NCBI RefSeq assembly: GCF_001649575.2
Contig: NC_051443.1
Span: forward strand, 15,593,661 to 15,657,660
DNA: 64,000 nucleotides
Origin: Kryptolebias marmoratus
Lineage: Eukaryota; Chordata; Actinopteri; Cyprinodontiformes; Rivulidae
Direction: 5' to 3'
Both the position numbers and the translations under genes were made by a program. Each line of letters opens with the position of its first letter. The stretch's first letter is position 1. The notes beneath the pieces are model-generated. The model did no database searches, was not told the origin of the DNA, and saw nothing but the letters and a program-made list of their open reading frames with translations. Below are positions 23,803-35,823 of the stretch, piece by piece.

Positions 23803-26800
23803 CTGATTGAAAGGCAGACAGAAGAGGAAGGTGATGCAGTTGTTAGAAATGTATGCGAGGAGAAAAGGAAGAGGAAAAGTCGGTGAAATACAAAAGGAAA
23901 TGCGAGAGAATAAAGAAAAGAAAGATGGAAAACAAACACAGGAAGGAAGCTTAAGTGAGCTTAGGTTTTCAAATTCCCAATCCACAACGGAAACAATCCA
24001 AAGCTTGGAATCACCAACTAAGTTCTTCACTGTAGTAAATCCAAGTTTTATAAAGTCAAACTAATAAATATCACAAAAAGATAAAGGTAAACGCTGTGTA
24101 CATTGTTGTCTTCAGCCAGGTTATGTCGATGGGACAGATTTCCAAATGGTGATTCTCCTTTTCTTCACTTCTTGTCAGTGTCTCTCTTGTCAATCTAATA
24201 TCTCGCACAGTCTTTCCTGGAGAACATCCCTGGCAGGTTGCTCGACAGGGACTAAGCAAATGTGGCAGAGGAAGAGAGAGTCAGTCCTCACTCTTCTGTT
24301 TCATCACACCATTTTCCTTATGCCCACAGGAGTTGCTGAGACAAAGCTGACCCAGCGCAGGGGCAACAGGCCACAGTGACATCCCGACTCCTCTTCAGCT
24401 TTCACTCCAGAATCAGCATCCAAAATCCTCCTACTGTCCACCTGTCTCCCACCACCTCACACAAAGAGATGCCCTGCTACACATGCGCCGCATCAAGACT
24501 CAGCTAGAAACCAGCTTTTGGTACCCATGGGGTCCAAGAGGAATCGGCACAATCCCATAATCCCATGGTACGTGTCCTGGCTTTTCCCGACCTGAAGCAC
24601 GTGCTTCCTCATTGGGATGTGACCTCACTCAACACCCATTTCCTGAGTTCCTGCTTTTGATTTCCACTGTGGATTGACTGGCCCGCTAAAAACGCAGCAC
24701 AGCAATGTGCGCTTGACTGAGCCTAATCACTGCAAGCTCTCCCAACCCACAACCCCCCAGGAGAGCAATGTACACCCCAAATTAAGAAACAGCACTTCCA
24801 GTTATAGACACTTGTCATTCAAACAAACACACAGGAGGATGGGACTGACATTAGCACAAATACTGTACTTGGATATATGAGATTAGTGATGAAAGAGCTC
24901 CTGTAAAACTATTTCCAAGAACCCATCTGCAACTGTGCCAACTCACATCTGACTAAATGGTGCTTGCATACTGGTCACAGGTGTTGGAAATCTCTACCAG
25001 TGTGTGCATGACTACATGTAGGGAATACAAGGAAGAAGCCATTTGTGCCTGCGTAAAAGTAAGGCGGTTTCACACTAAACAGAGAACCCAGTGAGCTACA
25101 AATATGAGTTTTTCTTACTTCTGCCAGACAGGAACAGTAAAAACCTGCCAGTACACAAGATGAGACACGAGTGAACGAGCTGCTGAAAAGAGCAGCTGAA
25201 GAGCTCCTTTCATATTATAATGACTGAGACTTTCTATGTTGACTGATCTGGGTGTGTTTGAGTTTGTAAAGGGGTTGAGCTGGTCTAAATACTTGATTCA
25301 GTACCTTCCTGACAAAGTCACCAGAATAGAGATGCTTAAGAAAACAGAATCTGAAAAGACATCTAGAATAATAGCCATATGAGAGCTGTTTTTCTCTCTT
25401 TCTCTCTCTCCTGAGCCAGGTAGCAAAAAAAAAAAAATCTTTAAGGTCTATTTAAACATCCGCATCCACCGTAGGATGACTCATCCATTGACTGAAATAA
25501 CATGAGTGCTCTGCTTGAAGCAACCTCAAATCCAGATGCTTGACTGCTGAGCTTGAATGTAGGCTGGCCTCTGGTTGAGGGAAACAACAGGCTCTCTAAT
25601 GCCAGACCCCTGAAAATAGCTCACAGTTAAAAGCCTTAGAGGCACAAATACAGTTATAAAAACTCCCATGCTGTTAAACAGACTCATGACACCAGAACAG
25701 GATTTAATATTATTATTCTATTTTTAGGTTGAACTTAGGGCGACTGCAATGAGAGCAGCTTTAACTAAAAGGAAGCCTCTGTTATGTTAGAGCATGTGAG
25801 TGAAAACAAGAAAATCATATTTCATTAGGAATGATAAGTATGCTCCCGGCCAGACAGAAGATGCTTTATCATTTATTTTCTGCTTTTAAACAGGCTTAGC
25901 TCATGTGAGAAAGATGTGACAATAATGGCGTAACAACAGTCTTTAAAAAAAAACATCTAAAATCTATATTTCTCTCCTGCCACCATGTGGGTGCTAAGAG
26001 ATACTGCAAACATAAAGAGCTTGCGTCATTCAATAAATGATCTATCCCATCTGCTTTCAAAGACTCAGACACATACAGATGAATCTGATAACCAATGCAC
26101 AATGAATAAACTGACAGCAGCAATACCTGTTTGTGGAACAGGTTACTAAGTGTGGCATTTTTAACTTGAGTGAAATATTTGCTCCTAGTGATCATACAGT
26201 CCAGCTTCTTCATGTGAGCAAACACACAACATTCATTCTTATTTTAGAAATATCACACAGAGGACATGCATATGTCCATACATGCTTATCACCAGACCAT
26301 TACTTAAATACAGTACTGGTAATAAGGAAGCTGTCAAAACTCTCATTAATGTCTAATCCATTGAGTCAGTTCAGTTTAACTTCACAAATGCAGAGTTGTT
26401 ACTGACTGAAATTAATGTTTTTTCCCAAGTTAAAGCTTCAATATATAGCTGAGGGCTTAACAGGCACAGGACCGAAGCAAAGGGAAACTTTATAGAGTTA
26501 TTGTCATGCCAAGGAGCCCTGCTATTTTAGACATTGCAAAACAAAATAAGGTACAGATGACTTTTTTGTTTGATTTTGTTTAGCACTTGACTTTGGCTTA
26601 TCAAGTGTTCTTTGCACCTTTGCTCTTTAGGTGCTAATGGTTTTTCTCCTGGTCTGAGTACCTCTCCGTTTAAAGTAGCCTTTTTTTTCCTTTCCAGCTC
26701 CCTAGCCTCCTCTCCCACCAGTCCTAATACCATTAGCGATGTATCACCCTCCATTTGATTTAATACACCCAATAACTGCCTATACTTAACGTGATCCGCT

Positions 26801-28054
26801 AAGAGGCTAACACATCCTCGGTCAACGATTATCAAATTAAGATGATCTTTGATCTAAAGTGCCAAGCTAGACATTTCTGCCCCACTGCTCAACAAGACAT
26901 TTGTACCTTGTCCACACATCTTTCTGCCTGCTTGTGTCCATACTTCAGAGCAAACACTTTAAGTGCTCAAGCAAAGGACCAAGAGGCCTTTTGCTCAGCA
27001 ATTATCTGTAGCTTCCTATCCTTTTTATTCCCTCCTTGCTCGACTCACATTAGTCGCACTAATAGCAACCCTCTGGCTATTCCTGGTGTTCTGAAAAGTA
27101 GGCCGCACTCTCAGGGAAAGGCTCTGGTGGCATATAGGGAGAGCTGAAGACAGACACGATGCAGATCACAATGTACCTTACATGCAGAAATCAAAAGCAC
27201 TGCCCATCTTTATCCCACTTATCTATCCACTATGCACAAGCCTGTATCTGTAACAGTAATGGGAGATGTGGTACACAGTAAACCAACCCAAGAGCCAATG
27301 TTCAAGCATTTTGTTATTCCCTCATCTGTGTGGTTGTGAAGTGAATATATACTTCCAAACTACGCTGTGCCGACATGTGAGCCTGTTTGTGTATTTGTGT
27401 CTGTGAGAGTGTAATGGGTCAAGTTTAGTGTTACAGCATCTGTTACTCAATAAATATACTATTTAGGCTTCATCTGAAAAGTATTGGAACAACCTGAAAG
27501 CTTATGTGCTGTGCTTTCCTCACAGACTAAACAGTTCAGAGAAATAACATAGCCGAAAGCAATAAACATAAACACTTCAACAGCAATATCTAAGACAAAA
27601 AATATCCTTGAAAGAGCTTCACAATCAAGAGAGAGCCACTTGGCAATATTCCTAGAAGAACAATGAAAAAGGGACTTGTCCTAAATTTAGTCCATAAATA
27701 TAACACCATTACATTCACAATCTCCATCAGTCAAGGCAAAAAAAGAGCTCTATTCCTGAGCTAAATCACCTTTCTAGTCACCAAAGACCACATGAGCAGT
27801 TCTATTCCTGAAATCCAGGCTGTATATAATAAGAAAAAGGGACAGCCTCAAGTTATAAGTTAAAGCTGCTTCCTCCAAAATAGTTCTATCACCTCAGCCT
27901 CACGAGGGACTCTTCTCCCTCACTGCGACTGCCAAATGAAATCCAAGAAGAGGTCAGATAGCCTCATACCACCCTGAAAGCAACAATCTTTGCAGTACAC
28001 AGAATCGTTCCACACAAATTAAGAATTCACACACGTCCACAGCCACCTTCTTAC

Positions 28055-28098
28055 CTTTCTAGGTACTTTTCCGAGAAATCTACCATGGTGGAAAACAT
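28055..28098 (-). CDS. rgs3: rgs3 alternative first coding exon (short R4-like isoform)
   Basis: This exon encodes MFSTMVDFSEKYLE plus two bases of an Arg codon before a strong donor (AG|gtaaga). Those two bases match the phase of exon 3, giving ...KYLERAKDMKNRL. From this Met the distance to AKDMK is 15 residues, exactly as in RGS4 and RGS5, whose N-terminus forms a membrane-binding amphipathic helix. The predicted protein has 191 residues. The start is uncertain: Met at 28,110 would add four residues, and Met at 28,086 has the only strong Kozak context (ccaccATGG) and gives 187. The Cys residues that are palmitoylated in RGS4 (positions 2 and 12) are Phe and Tyr here. The exon sits in intron 2, about 90 bp downstream of a TATA box. 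Its use is inferred, not shown by transcripts. Confidence 0.8.
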
Positions 28099-28189
28099 GG
28101 GTGCAGGCATGAACGCAGCTGCATGTAAGCATGTGTCAGGAGTGGCGGCGGTCAGGACCAGGGGGTTTGTTTGGTAATCACATTCCTCT

Positions 28190-28265
28190 AACCCCCTAAG
28201 AGGCTCTGCTGGAGCTTTATATAGTCCAGGGGGTCTGGAGAAGGCGGACTCTGGGCTTGCCCAAT
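28190..28265 (-). promoter_or_regulatory. internal TATA/CCAAT promoter for short rgs3 isoform
   Basis: On the minus strand TATATAAA lies at 28,216-28,223 and an inverted CCAAT box (ATTGG) at 28,261-28,265. If transcription starts about 30 bp after the TATA box (near 28,190), the CCAAT box falls at about -70, the usual position. A phase-compatible first exon follows. The start site is inferred; capped 5' ends would settle it. Confidence 0.65.
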
Positions 28266-29521
28266 CCACATGCAGAGTTTAGGAGATGGATTCCTTCTGC
28301 TGGGGTCTGGCAAGCTTTTTAGATGGGATAAAGTTTGTTCTTTTAGCAAAGCTCAACTAATGTAATGATTTGTTCTTCTGTTCAATGTGGCAAAAGTAGT
28401 GGAGCCTAAACCTTCTGGCTCAAAGATGCCATAACAACTCTGTTTTTTTTCTTTTCTCTTTCTTTTTGCATGCTGTAGTAGTTGGCATGGTGTGATAGAT
28501 AAAAACTAAAAAAAAGGAAAGTGTGATATGAGGAAATGTATGTGGAATCAGTAGATTCTGGCACATAACTAAATACAGAAAGTTTCTCTGGTATAACTTC
28601 TTTTAACTCCCTGCGCAAAAACCTTATAAACTCAGTTCAACAGGACTTTAAAGTTATAAATATAACTTGTATAAGGAAACGTTCTCATCACATCAGAAGC
28701 TTTATATGGTTCACATAAGCCCACCAATTACTTGTACAACAGGGTCAGAGCAGCCATGTCAACTGCCTAATCATTCAATTTGCCTGACTTTCACACCACA
28801 GAAACTGACCTGACACATATCTTGGTAGGAAAAAAGTTCATATACCAGTAATAAATTACAAAAACTTCTCAGTATACATGTACTGCACACTTCTGTAGCT
28901 CAGTGTGTTAGACACAGAAACAGAAACACACAGATGGTCATAAGTGCTGTGTTTTTGTTTGCAGTCCACTCCATCTGTTTAGATTTCTTGCTTATATGAG
29001 CTGATGTTAAATGACTTCTAACCACTGAGGTCCTTAGTGTTTTCATATTTATACAAACAATTTGAAAAAGACATTACTTTTTAAATTTGTAGGCAATCTC
29101 CTGACAAGGTCATGCTTCCTTTTGTGTTACCCTAGTGCCTATTTTAGGTGGTGTAGGATTATAGCTTTACAGCTAATTGTTCCTAAACACCTGGACTGAC
29201 TAAAAAAAGGGGGTATAATGGGAGGGAGAGGAAGAGATCATGTAGACAATCCCAGGAAAGCAGCTGTGCCGGATCCAGAAAACTAAACACAGGAAGTAAA
29301 ATGTGTATGGAGAAGTGTGTGTCTGTCTGAGTGAGGGGGAGGGGGTGTAGGTGCACAAATTCAGGAAATAGAAGAACACAAGTAATGCGTGAGTAAGACA
29401 ACAACGTATTCCTTTTCAGCAGTGAAGAGGAGACATCTTACAAAAATCTTAGAAAGTAGTTGTATATTTCCACAAGCAAAATAAAAACATTGTGACCACT
29501 TGACTAATATGCCGTTGGTCT

Positions 29522-29625
29522 GTCACAGGTTGTGAAAACATCACTGACATACCAAGGCATGGACTCTACAAGACCTCTGAAGATCCCCTGTGGTATCTCG
29601 CACCAAGATGCGGAATGCAGCTACT
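29522..29625 (-). pseudogene. Tc1/mariner-type transposase C-terminal fragment
   Basis: Reading minus, one frame gives SWCEIPQGIF then RGLVESMPWYVSDVF and TTC. I recognise this as the end of a Tc1/mariner-like transposase common in fish genomes (the W-x-x-IP...LVESMP block near the C-terminus). Only about 34 codons remain; the DDE catalytic part and inverted repeats are not visible, so it is a dead fragment within rgs3 intron 2. Confidence 0.6.
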
Positions 29626-31875
29626 TACAGACAGTAGGTTCGGAGGTAGAGTTACTCCAGATCAGGCGTCTTCCGGCACAACCCCAAACCCTCTCTCCTT
29701 TTGAGTCACTTTTGGTTAAGCTTTCGTTATGCGAAGCTGAATAAGTGCCTCGTACCCACTGGCTGACCTGTTACGTCTTGTCTCAAGAATATTTCCCCTC
29801 TGGACACAAGACTAAGCAAACACACTGAATCTGAGGTGCATCATTTCAAAATGAACTGGCTTGAACATTTCCAACAGTAAGCCTGATCCTCCAGCTCAAA
29901 TCTGCACACGAGCACACAGTGTGCAAATTATTAAGGAGAGGAGGGGATAAAAAGAAATCTATATTGTTATCACCAGTAAGAGACAGATAGAGCAAAAATC
30001 ATTTGGACCTGGGGTCAAAGAGCACATTCTTAAACCTATAAATGGTTCAGGATGATTTCACCATGTCAGATATACTTCTATACATTTACTGGCTCCTGTG
30101 GCTTTCTTCCATATGTTACATATCAGCTTCCTACATCTGCAGGAAATAATTTAATTTCCTTCATGCTCGGCTGGGAGGTCAGAGATTTCAATCTTTAGCA
30201 CCAACTTATTGAATTTGTACTCCTCTGAGTCACACAGAAAGATACAGTGTTGAGAGCATGTTTATTTAGGTGACTTAATATGAACAAGTAGGTACTGTCC
30301 CTGCTACTGGTTTACAGTCAGGCCTAATGAACAATATTGGGAAGCAGATAAAAAAAAATAATGAAGGATAAAACAAAGCACAAAAGTGAAGGCACAAAGC
30401 TAACATACAGATTCCACTAGGCCCGAAAAGCTTTGTGAGTCACACTCAGTATATTGACTTATGATGACAGACGAGAGACAGAAAGGCTTCTTATCAACAA
30501 AAGACAAACACTTCTTTTATACAGCTGTCATCAGAGTCAGAACTGTGCACAGATGCTTCATGTCAAACAATGAAAGACATGAGCTGATGGCCATTGCACC
30601 TGGAAAGCTTATCAGATATTTACATAAAGAAATCTATCAACATATAGAACTGATGCAAGGAGGAAAGTATAGACAGCTGCCCGATAAAAATGTGTACACA
30701 GGCTAAAATTTGATAATCCGTGACGCTGCCTCACATTTCAGATAAAATTAAGGAAATCATTGTTGATTTTTGAACTATGACCCTTCTCACAACTGAAAGA
30801 CTTAACGGGAAATTTATTCTAAAGAGTAAGTCTAACAGATGTTTTTATATCAACATTGCAATTTTTGTCTTAGCAAATCTGTGTCTAAAATCGATGATAA
30901 ATCCATCTCTAATTTGGAAAATACAAACAAAAAAATTAACATAGAAAATGTTCTCACCTTAGTTTTCTACAGTGAATAGAAAACAATTTTTATCACTAAA
31001 ATCAATTCTGTAAACTTTAATTGCCAGTTTTATCAAAGCAAATAAAGAGCAGCTCAATCTGTTTGTGGCAGCTGACAGAAAGACAATTTTGTCTCGACTG
31101 CCGGAGAGGAGAAAAAACTGTGGAATTTTAATCGCTTAATCTGCTGTTTAACTAAACAGCACAAACGACAGGCTGAACGGGAGAACGGGCAGCTAACCTG
31201 CCCATGGATGAGCCACAATGTTTTGGCCCTTTATGAAAAAAAAGTGCCTTTATCTTCATGGAGAGCTAAATGAGCAGCAGAAGAATCGCAGAGGCATCAA
31301 CACACACATCAGTCGCACAGATATACACACGCACATCACTGCTCACACCTCTGAGAATGTGACATATGGTGCCAAACACCTGAGCATCACATCCTATATT
31401 TATGGCTGCATTAAGAATGTGACAGCCATTTTTTACCTAATTAGCTGTATTGCAGAGAATATTACCTTTGCTAAAATCCTGTATCACCACATATCAAGCA
31501 ATATCAAAATGCCAGTATGTCAATCATTTCAATCACATCTAAACTAACATTGTCAAGTAAAGTCCCAAAAATCCCTTTGAGTTGCAATCATCCACCATCT
31601 TTTTGAACAAGAAATTGTACTAAAACAATGGACTGGGAGTGAGACTGTTTTATCAGTTGAATTAGCATGAAAATAAAAAGCTAATTAATCAACACTGAAG
31701 CCTTGTTGATTCAATCACTGTCACTGTCATTCCTCATCTTCCTCACACTCAAGCTATGAACTGAATGCTTCAGTAATGCTGTTTTAATATCCTTAGAATG
31801 AAAGCAAACATGACCAGAAAAGAGACACCGAATAGACACAGAAAAGAGATTTTCTGTAGAGGTTTGAGAACTCAC

Positions 31876-31946
31876 AGGTTCTTGGATTTCTTCTTCTTTG
31901 TTCCGTCAGGGCTGACCTCGCAGCTACAGGGGGATCCGGCGCTCAG
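31876..31946 (-). CDS. rgs3: rgs3 coding exon 2 (basic linker, residues 323-345 plus part of 346)
   Basis: This 71-bp exon is absent from simple long-ORF listings because of its size. A good acceptor (ctctcccctcag) precedes LSAGSPCSCEVSPDG, followed by TKKKKSKN. It ends with two bases (CT) before gtgagt; the G opening the next exon completes Leu. The incoming phase (0) matches the donor of the acidic exon. The Lys-rich end runs into LAKDMKN, and the same Lys-Ser-Lys-Asn-Leu-Ala-Lys-Asp join is found in mammalian RGS3. The segment links the disordered acidic half to the N-terminal helix of the RGS region. The short transcript starting near 28.2 kb skips this exon. Confidence 0.93.
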
Positions 31947-32505
31947 CTGAGGGGAGAGGAAGCAGAAAACACACTGCATCATCCACCCGCCACACTGAAA
32001 CAAGGCCCACTTTGCTCATGCAGATATTTTACAGCTCCTACAGGCAACCTAGATAGCCTTTAAGCAAATAAGTCCTTAATGTGTCAAGTTGAGATAGACT
32101 GATACAAACCCAGTGTGCCGCACATAGAGCAAATCACCAAAACAGCTAATCCACAGCAGCAGTCCACATTGTAAATCCCACAAAGCTCTCTGAGGTGTGA
32201 GCCTGTATCTTGCTCAGTTAAACCTGAATGAGTGAGCAGCGGATGGTGGTTACAAACACCGTGCAACAAAGGGAGGAAATTCAGTGAGAATGAGAGAGTG
32301 TGAAAGACTACAGCTGTTGTTTCTGTTGGCCTCCAGCTGTGTCCGAGCTCTAAAGTGTTGAACCAGAACCATTGGTTTCGCATTACACTTTCTGCCAACC
32401 CTGCATTTTGATTGGTTTAAAGCAAAAGGGAAGTTGCTTCAGGGTGGGGAAGGGGTCAGTCTCCACTAATCCGATGGCCTGAAGCTGCCCCATTGTGTGC
32501 CTGTA

Positions 32506-32555
32506 GGTGTGTGTGTGTGTGTGTGAGTGTGTGTGTGGGTGAGAGAGAGAGAGAG
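32506..32555. repeat. (GT)n followed by (GA)n microsatellite
   Basis: Interrupted GT tract followed at once by GAGAGAGAGAGAG. Confidence 0.9.
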
Positions 32556-34184
32556 AAAGGGTTTAAATAATGAGCCATTGTATCAGAAAAACACAGTTGA
32601 ATCTGAGCTAAATGCTGGCCACAGTTGGGAACACATGGTTTGCGTTTTCCACATCTGTGGGGCCCAATTTGAGTTTTAACCTTGAGGGAGAGGACAGTTT
32701 TGTTTTTTTGTTTTTTGTTTTGTTTTTTATGAGATCATGTTGGCTGGTCTTTATTTCTTCAAATTGTTTTGGTGAAGAACAGTAAAGTAAAAAAGTCCCC
32801 TTCATCCTTTACACAGACTGAAACGGGTTACAACAACCTACAGATAGTCCAACTTTCCCTACAAGTGCTGTAACCTATAACTACACATGTTCACCATTAA
32901 TACACATTATTTCAGCCTTAAATACATTATTTACTATTAGAATCAAGGGTAAATGCTCTCTACAAACATTTGTGGAAGCTACATTGTTTTAACACCCTCT
33001 TCTTAAGTCGAGATGCAAATTCAAAGATACAGATTGAGAAGAATACCAATTTAAAAGGACTAGTTTGACATTTGGCAAACATTTCAATGCAGGTTGCAGG
33101 AAGTTATGATCAGAAGCTAAAATTGCTTTAAATCAGTGGAATTTTATTCACAAGTATAATAACACAAACATGGTTGGTCCAGTAGTGTGTGCATAAGGAC
33201 AAATGGGAACATTATATTTTGGTTTAATGCATTTATACAATAATGCTGAACCTCATGACCACATTTCCTGCATTAATATGAAGCCACAAGAAGTTATCAT
33301 TTTGTTATTGCTCCTAAATGTATGAGATATTCAGAACTGCAAGGAACCTAATAAAAACAAAACAACTGTGTTTGAGTCTTTGCTGTGATTGTTTTATTGA
33401 GAAGCAGTTTTGATGAGCTTTTAGCATTTCAACACTTATCAGCTACTTACAGACAAAATGATTCCCTGCCATGCAAGGTTTCAGACTAATTTCAATATAA
33501 CTGACTTAATTTTGGTGTGACTGCCTATTAGTCAGGAAAATATTCTTCTCAATACATGTTTTCAATGTACAAAACAAAAATATAATCTATGTTCGAATTG
33601 TTGTTGCGTCTCCATCAGTTTGTCAGCAGAACTGTCCTGAAATCATTCATGTCAGAGTTGTAACACTGTTAGATGTTGTTGAAAGCTGACATGTGGGAGT
33701 ACATTGTGTCATTGTCCATTACCCACAGCGGATCTTGTGAATAATGGAGGTAATACCTGTTTCATTAAGTCACTTCTTGTGACTGTGATTAAATTTGTAT
33801 CATCAAAGCCCTGATTATAAAGAGCCTGCACGTGCTGCATCCTCTTCTTTCATTACTCCTTGAGGTTGTTATTGTTGGCAATTTACAATGAAGCAATCCT
33901 TACATACTGAGTAAAGTCACAGCTGTCTGTGAGAGGTGAACGGGTGCATGTTGTGTAGGTGATGTCTAAAAATAAAGCTAAGAGCAAAAACACATTATCC
34001 TTACAGGTGCCATTTGATGGGTAAAAGACCTGTCAAACTCTGTGTGAGTGTGTTTGTGGAAACTAACTAACATCTGCTATGTAAAGCCAGAGAATTTCTT
34101 TTTTTATATCAAATCTGTATGTATTTTTACATAACAAAGGTGCTTAACTAAAAAAGAAAAAAACAAAAATTAAAGGACTAATAT

Positions 34185-34510
34185 TCTTTGAAGGAACCCA
34201 TATCCAACAACATTTGATACTAAGGTTTGCTTACAAATGCTAAAGTTTTAAGCAAAGATCTCGCACAATGTGGACCACTCGGAGTATGTGTTGTGAATGA
34301 TGCTCAGCTGCAACCACACCAAATTTTAGCTCAATATCTGTCAAATTGGTTAATTTATAGATATTTTTCTATGGTCAGTTGGCTGTGCCAATCACCTTGA
34401 CTGGGTTGGCTCCAGAAGTTATTAGGTACATCCAGTGATTATTTTCTGAAAGTTTCTTTAAAATTTGTCCAGTGGTTCATGAGATATTTTGATAATAGAC
34501 AGTCACACAA
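34185..34510 (-). repeat. dispersed repeat family copy D
   Basis: Reverse orientation. The blocks TTTAGCTCAATATCTGTCAA, GACTGGGTTGGCTCC and CCAGTGGTTCATGAGATATT are in the family order. It lies inside rgs3 intron 1 and is followed by a short AT dinucleotide run and CACAAACACACA. Confidence 0.6.
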
Positions 34511-34649
34511 ACACACATACATATATATATAGGTAAAAACTGTTATTATCCCTCCCCTTCACCTTTTAATGGTGGGTGATAAAATAGGTATTATTTGGGT
34601 CATGTGTAACATCTATTACACCACCATATAACAATAAATTTGTTTTCTT

Positions 34650-34875
34650 TCTTTTATTTAGTGGGTGCTTTTATCCACATTCATTTACAAGTGAGGAACA
34701 GCATTCAAGCTTCAGTTCAGAAGCACAGCAATGCATCTATACTTGGACTCACACAGGTTGGAGCAGAAGTGTAAAAATGTGCAGGTGAGACATGTTAGAT
34801 GTGTCACAGGTGTTAGATGAGGAGGTGTTCTTTAAAGAGATGAAGGTTCAGCAGGTTCTTTTTTTTTTTTTTTTT
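34650..34875 (+). repeat. interspersed repeat with T-run at one end
   Basis: TGGGTGCTTTTATCCACATT followed by CATTTACAAGTGAGGAACAG resembles a widespread fish repeat (the tttatccaaagcgacttacaagtgagg type). It ends with an uninterrupted run of about 18 T at 34,858-34,876. Family name not known to me. Confidence 0.4.
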
Positions 34876-35697
34876 GAAGGGAAAAGATCAGTTTTCCAAA
34901 AGCAGCTCCAAATCTACAGTAAGTTTTCTTGTTTGTTTTCTTGTTGTTTTACTGCCTGGTCATAAATTGGGTCACCAAGGTTCATGAGAGACATCAACAA
35001 CTAATGATTAATTTTAGAAGAGAAAAGCACAACAGGAAAGTGTCAGTCCCTGTGGAGCTCTCAACCAGCTTTCCCCAAACACTACACAAAAACTATTGGA
35101 AAAACACAGACTTTGGCCTTTTTGGAGACATCTGTCCTTATGTCAGGTCAGCCATTGCTCAACAACACATCTCAGTTTCAGCTGAATGAGATTCACAAGG
35201 CTGCGCACAGGGGAATGTTTGTGGTCTGTTGCTACCACAGATATTTCTCCATAAGAGTTTGGAAACTGCTGACCACATTTGAAGAGGCGCTGAACTGGTG
35301 ATGTTGATAACATCTCAGCTGGAAAAGTTTCATAAAGAAAAAGAGTGTTCTAGATCACTTTTATTTTATTTTTATTCGAGAGAAGGTGAACTATACTTAC
35401 AACAATTGAATTATACTCGAGAGGGGTTATTACAAGTTGCCACAAATCACTATATGCCCTCTTTACATGAATATTGGCTTTTTATAGTGAATAGTTTTAG
35501 GATGCAAGGGGGATAGATACATAATTCTGTCATTTTCCTTTCAAGGAATGCCAGGCGTTTCATTTACTAAGTATTGAATAATAAAAGTCAGATCTAAATG
35601 CCAAGTCTAAGAATATGTGAGCATTACAGTTTCTTCCTAAAGTCTCTGGTTTCCCCTGCATTAAACTCCTGGTCTGATCCCACTCTGGCCTCAAACA

Positions 35698-35698
<1 letters not shown>

Positions 35699-35730
<32 letters not shown>

Positions 35731-35823
35731 GCACAGCATGGCAATGGTCAGTGGCACATAAAAAACTCAGTCTGTTCTAAAAATAACTCTGGTATGTGTG
35801 TATGTGTGTGTGTGTGTGTGTGT
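35699..35823. repeat. paired (CA)n and (TG)n microsatellites
   Basis: (CA)15 at 35,699-35,728 and a (TG)n tract at about 35,803-35,823, with 75 bp between. The two tracts are complementary and could fold on one another in single-stranded form. Confidence 0.95.

Larger units (their letters stand above)
23803..31875 (-). other. rgs3: rgs3 intron 2 (8,073 bp)
   Basis: Intron between exon 2 and exon 3. It hosts the alternative first exon near 28.1 kb, its promoter, and a Tc1/mariner transposase remnant at 29.5 kb. An unassigned minus-strand open frame lies at 26,527-26,835. The remaining sequence (24.0-26.5, 26.9-28.0, 28.3-29.5, 29.7-31.8 kb) shows no gene or recognisable element to my reading. 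Confidence 0.9.

Noticed and set aside
29532..29744. 70-codon plus-strand frame
   Set aside because: Antisense shadow of the transposase fragment.
32084..32398. 104-codon minus-strand frame just upstream of exon 2
   Set aside because: Not continuous with exon 2 (stops and a normal acceptor lie between), and no resemblance to RGS proteins.
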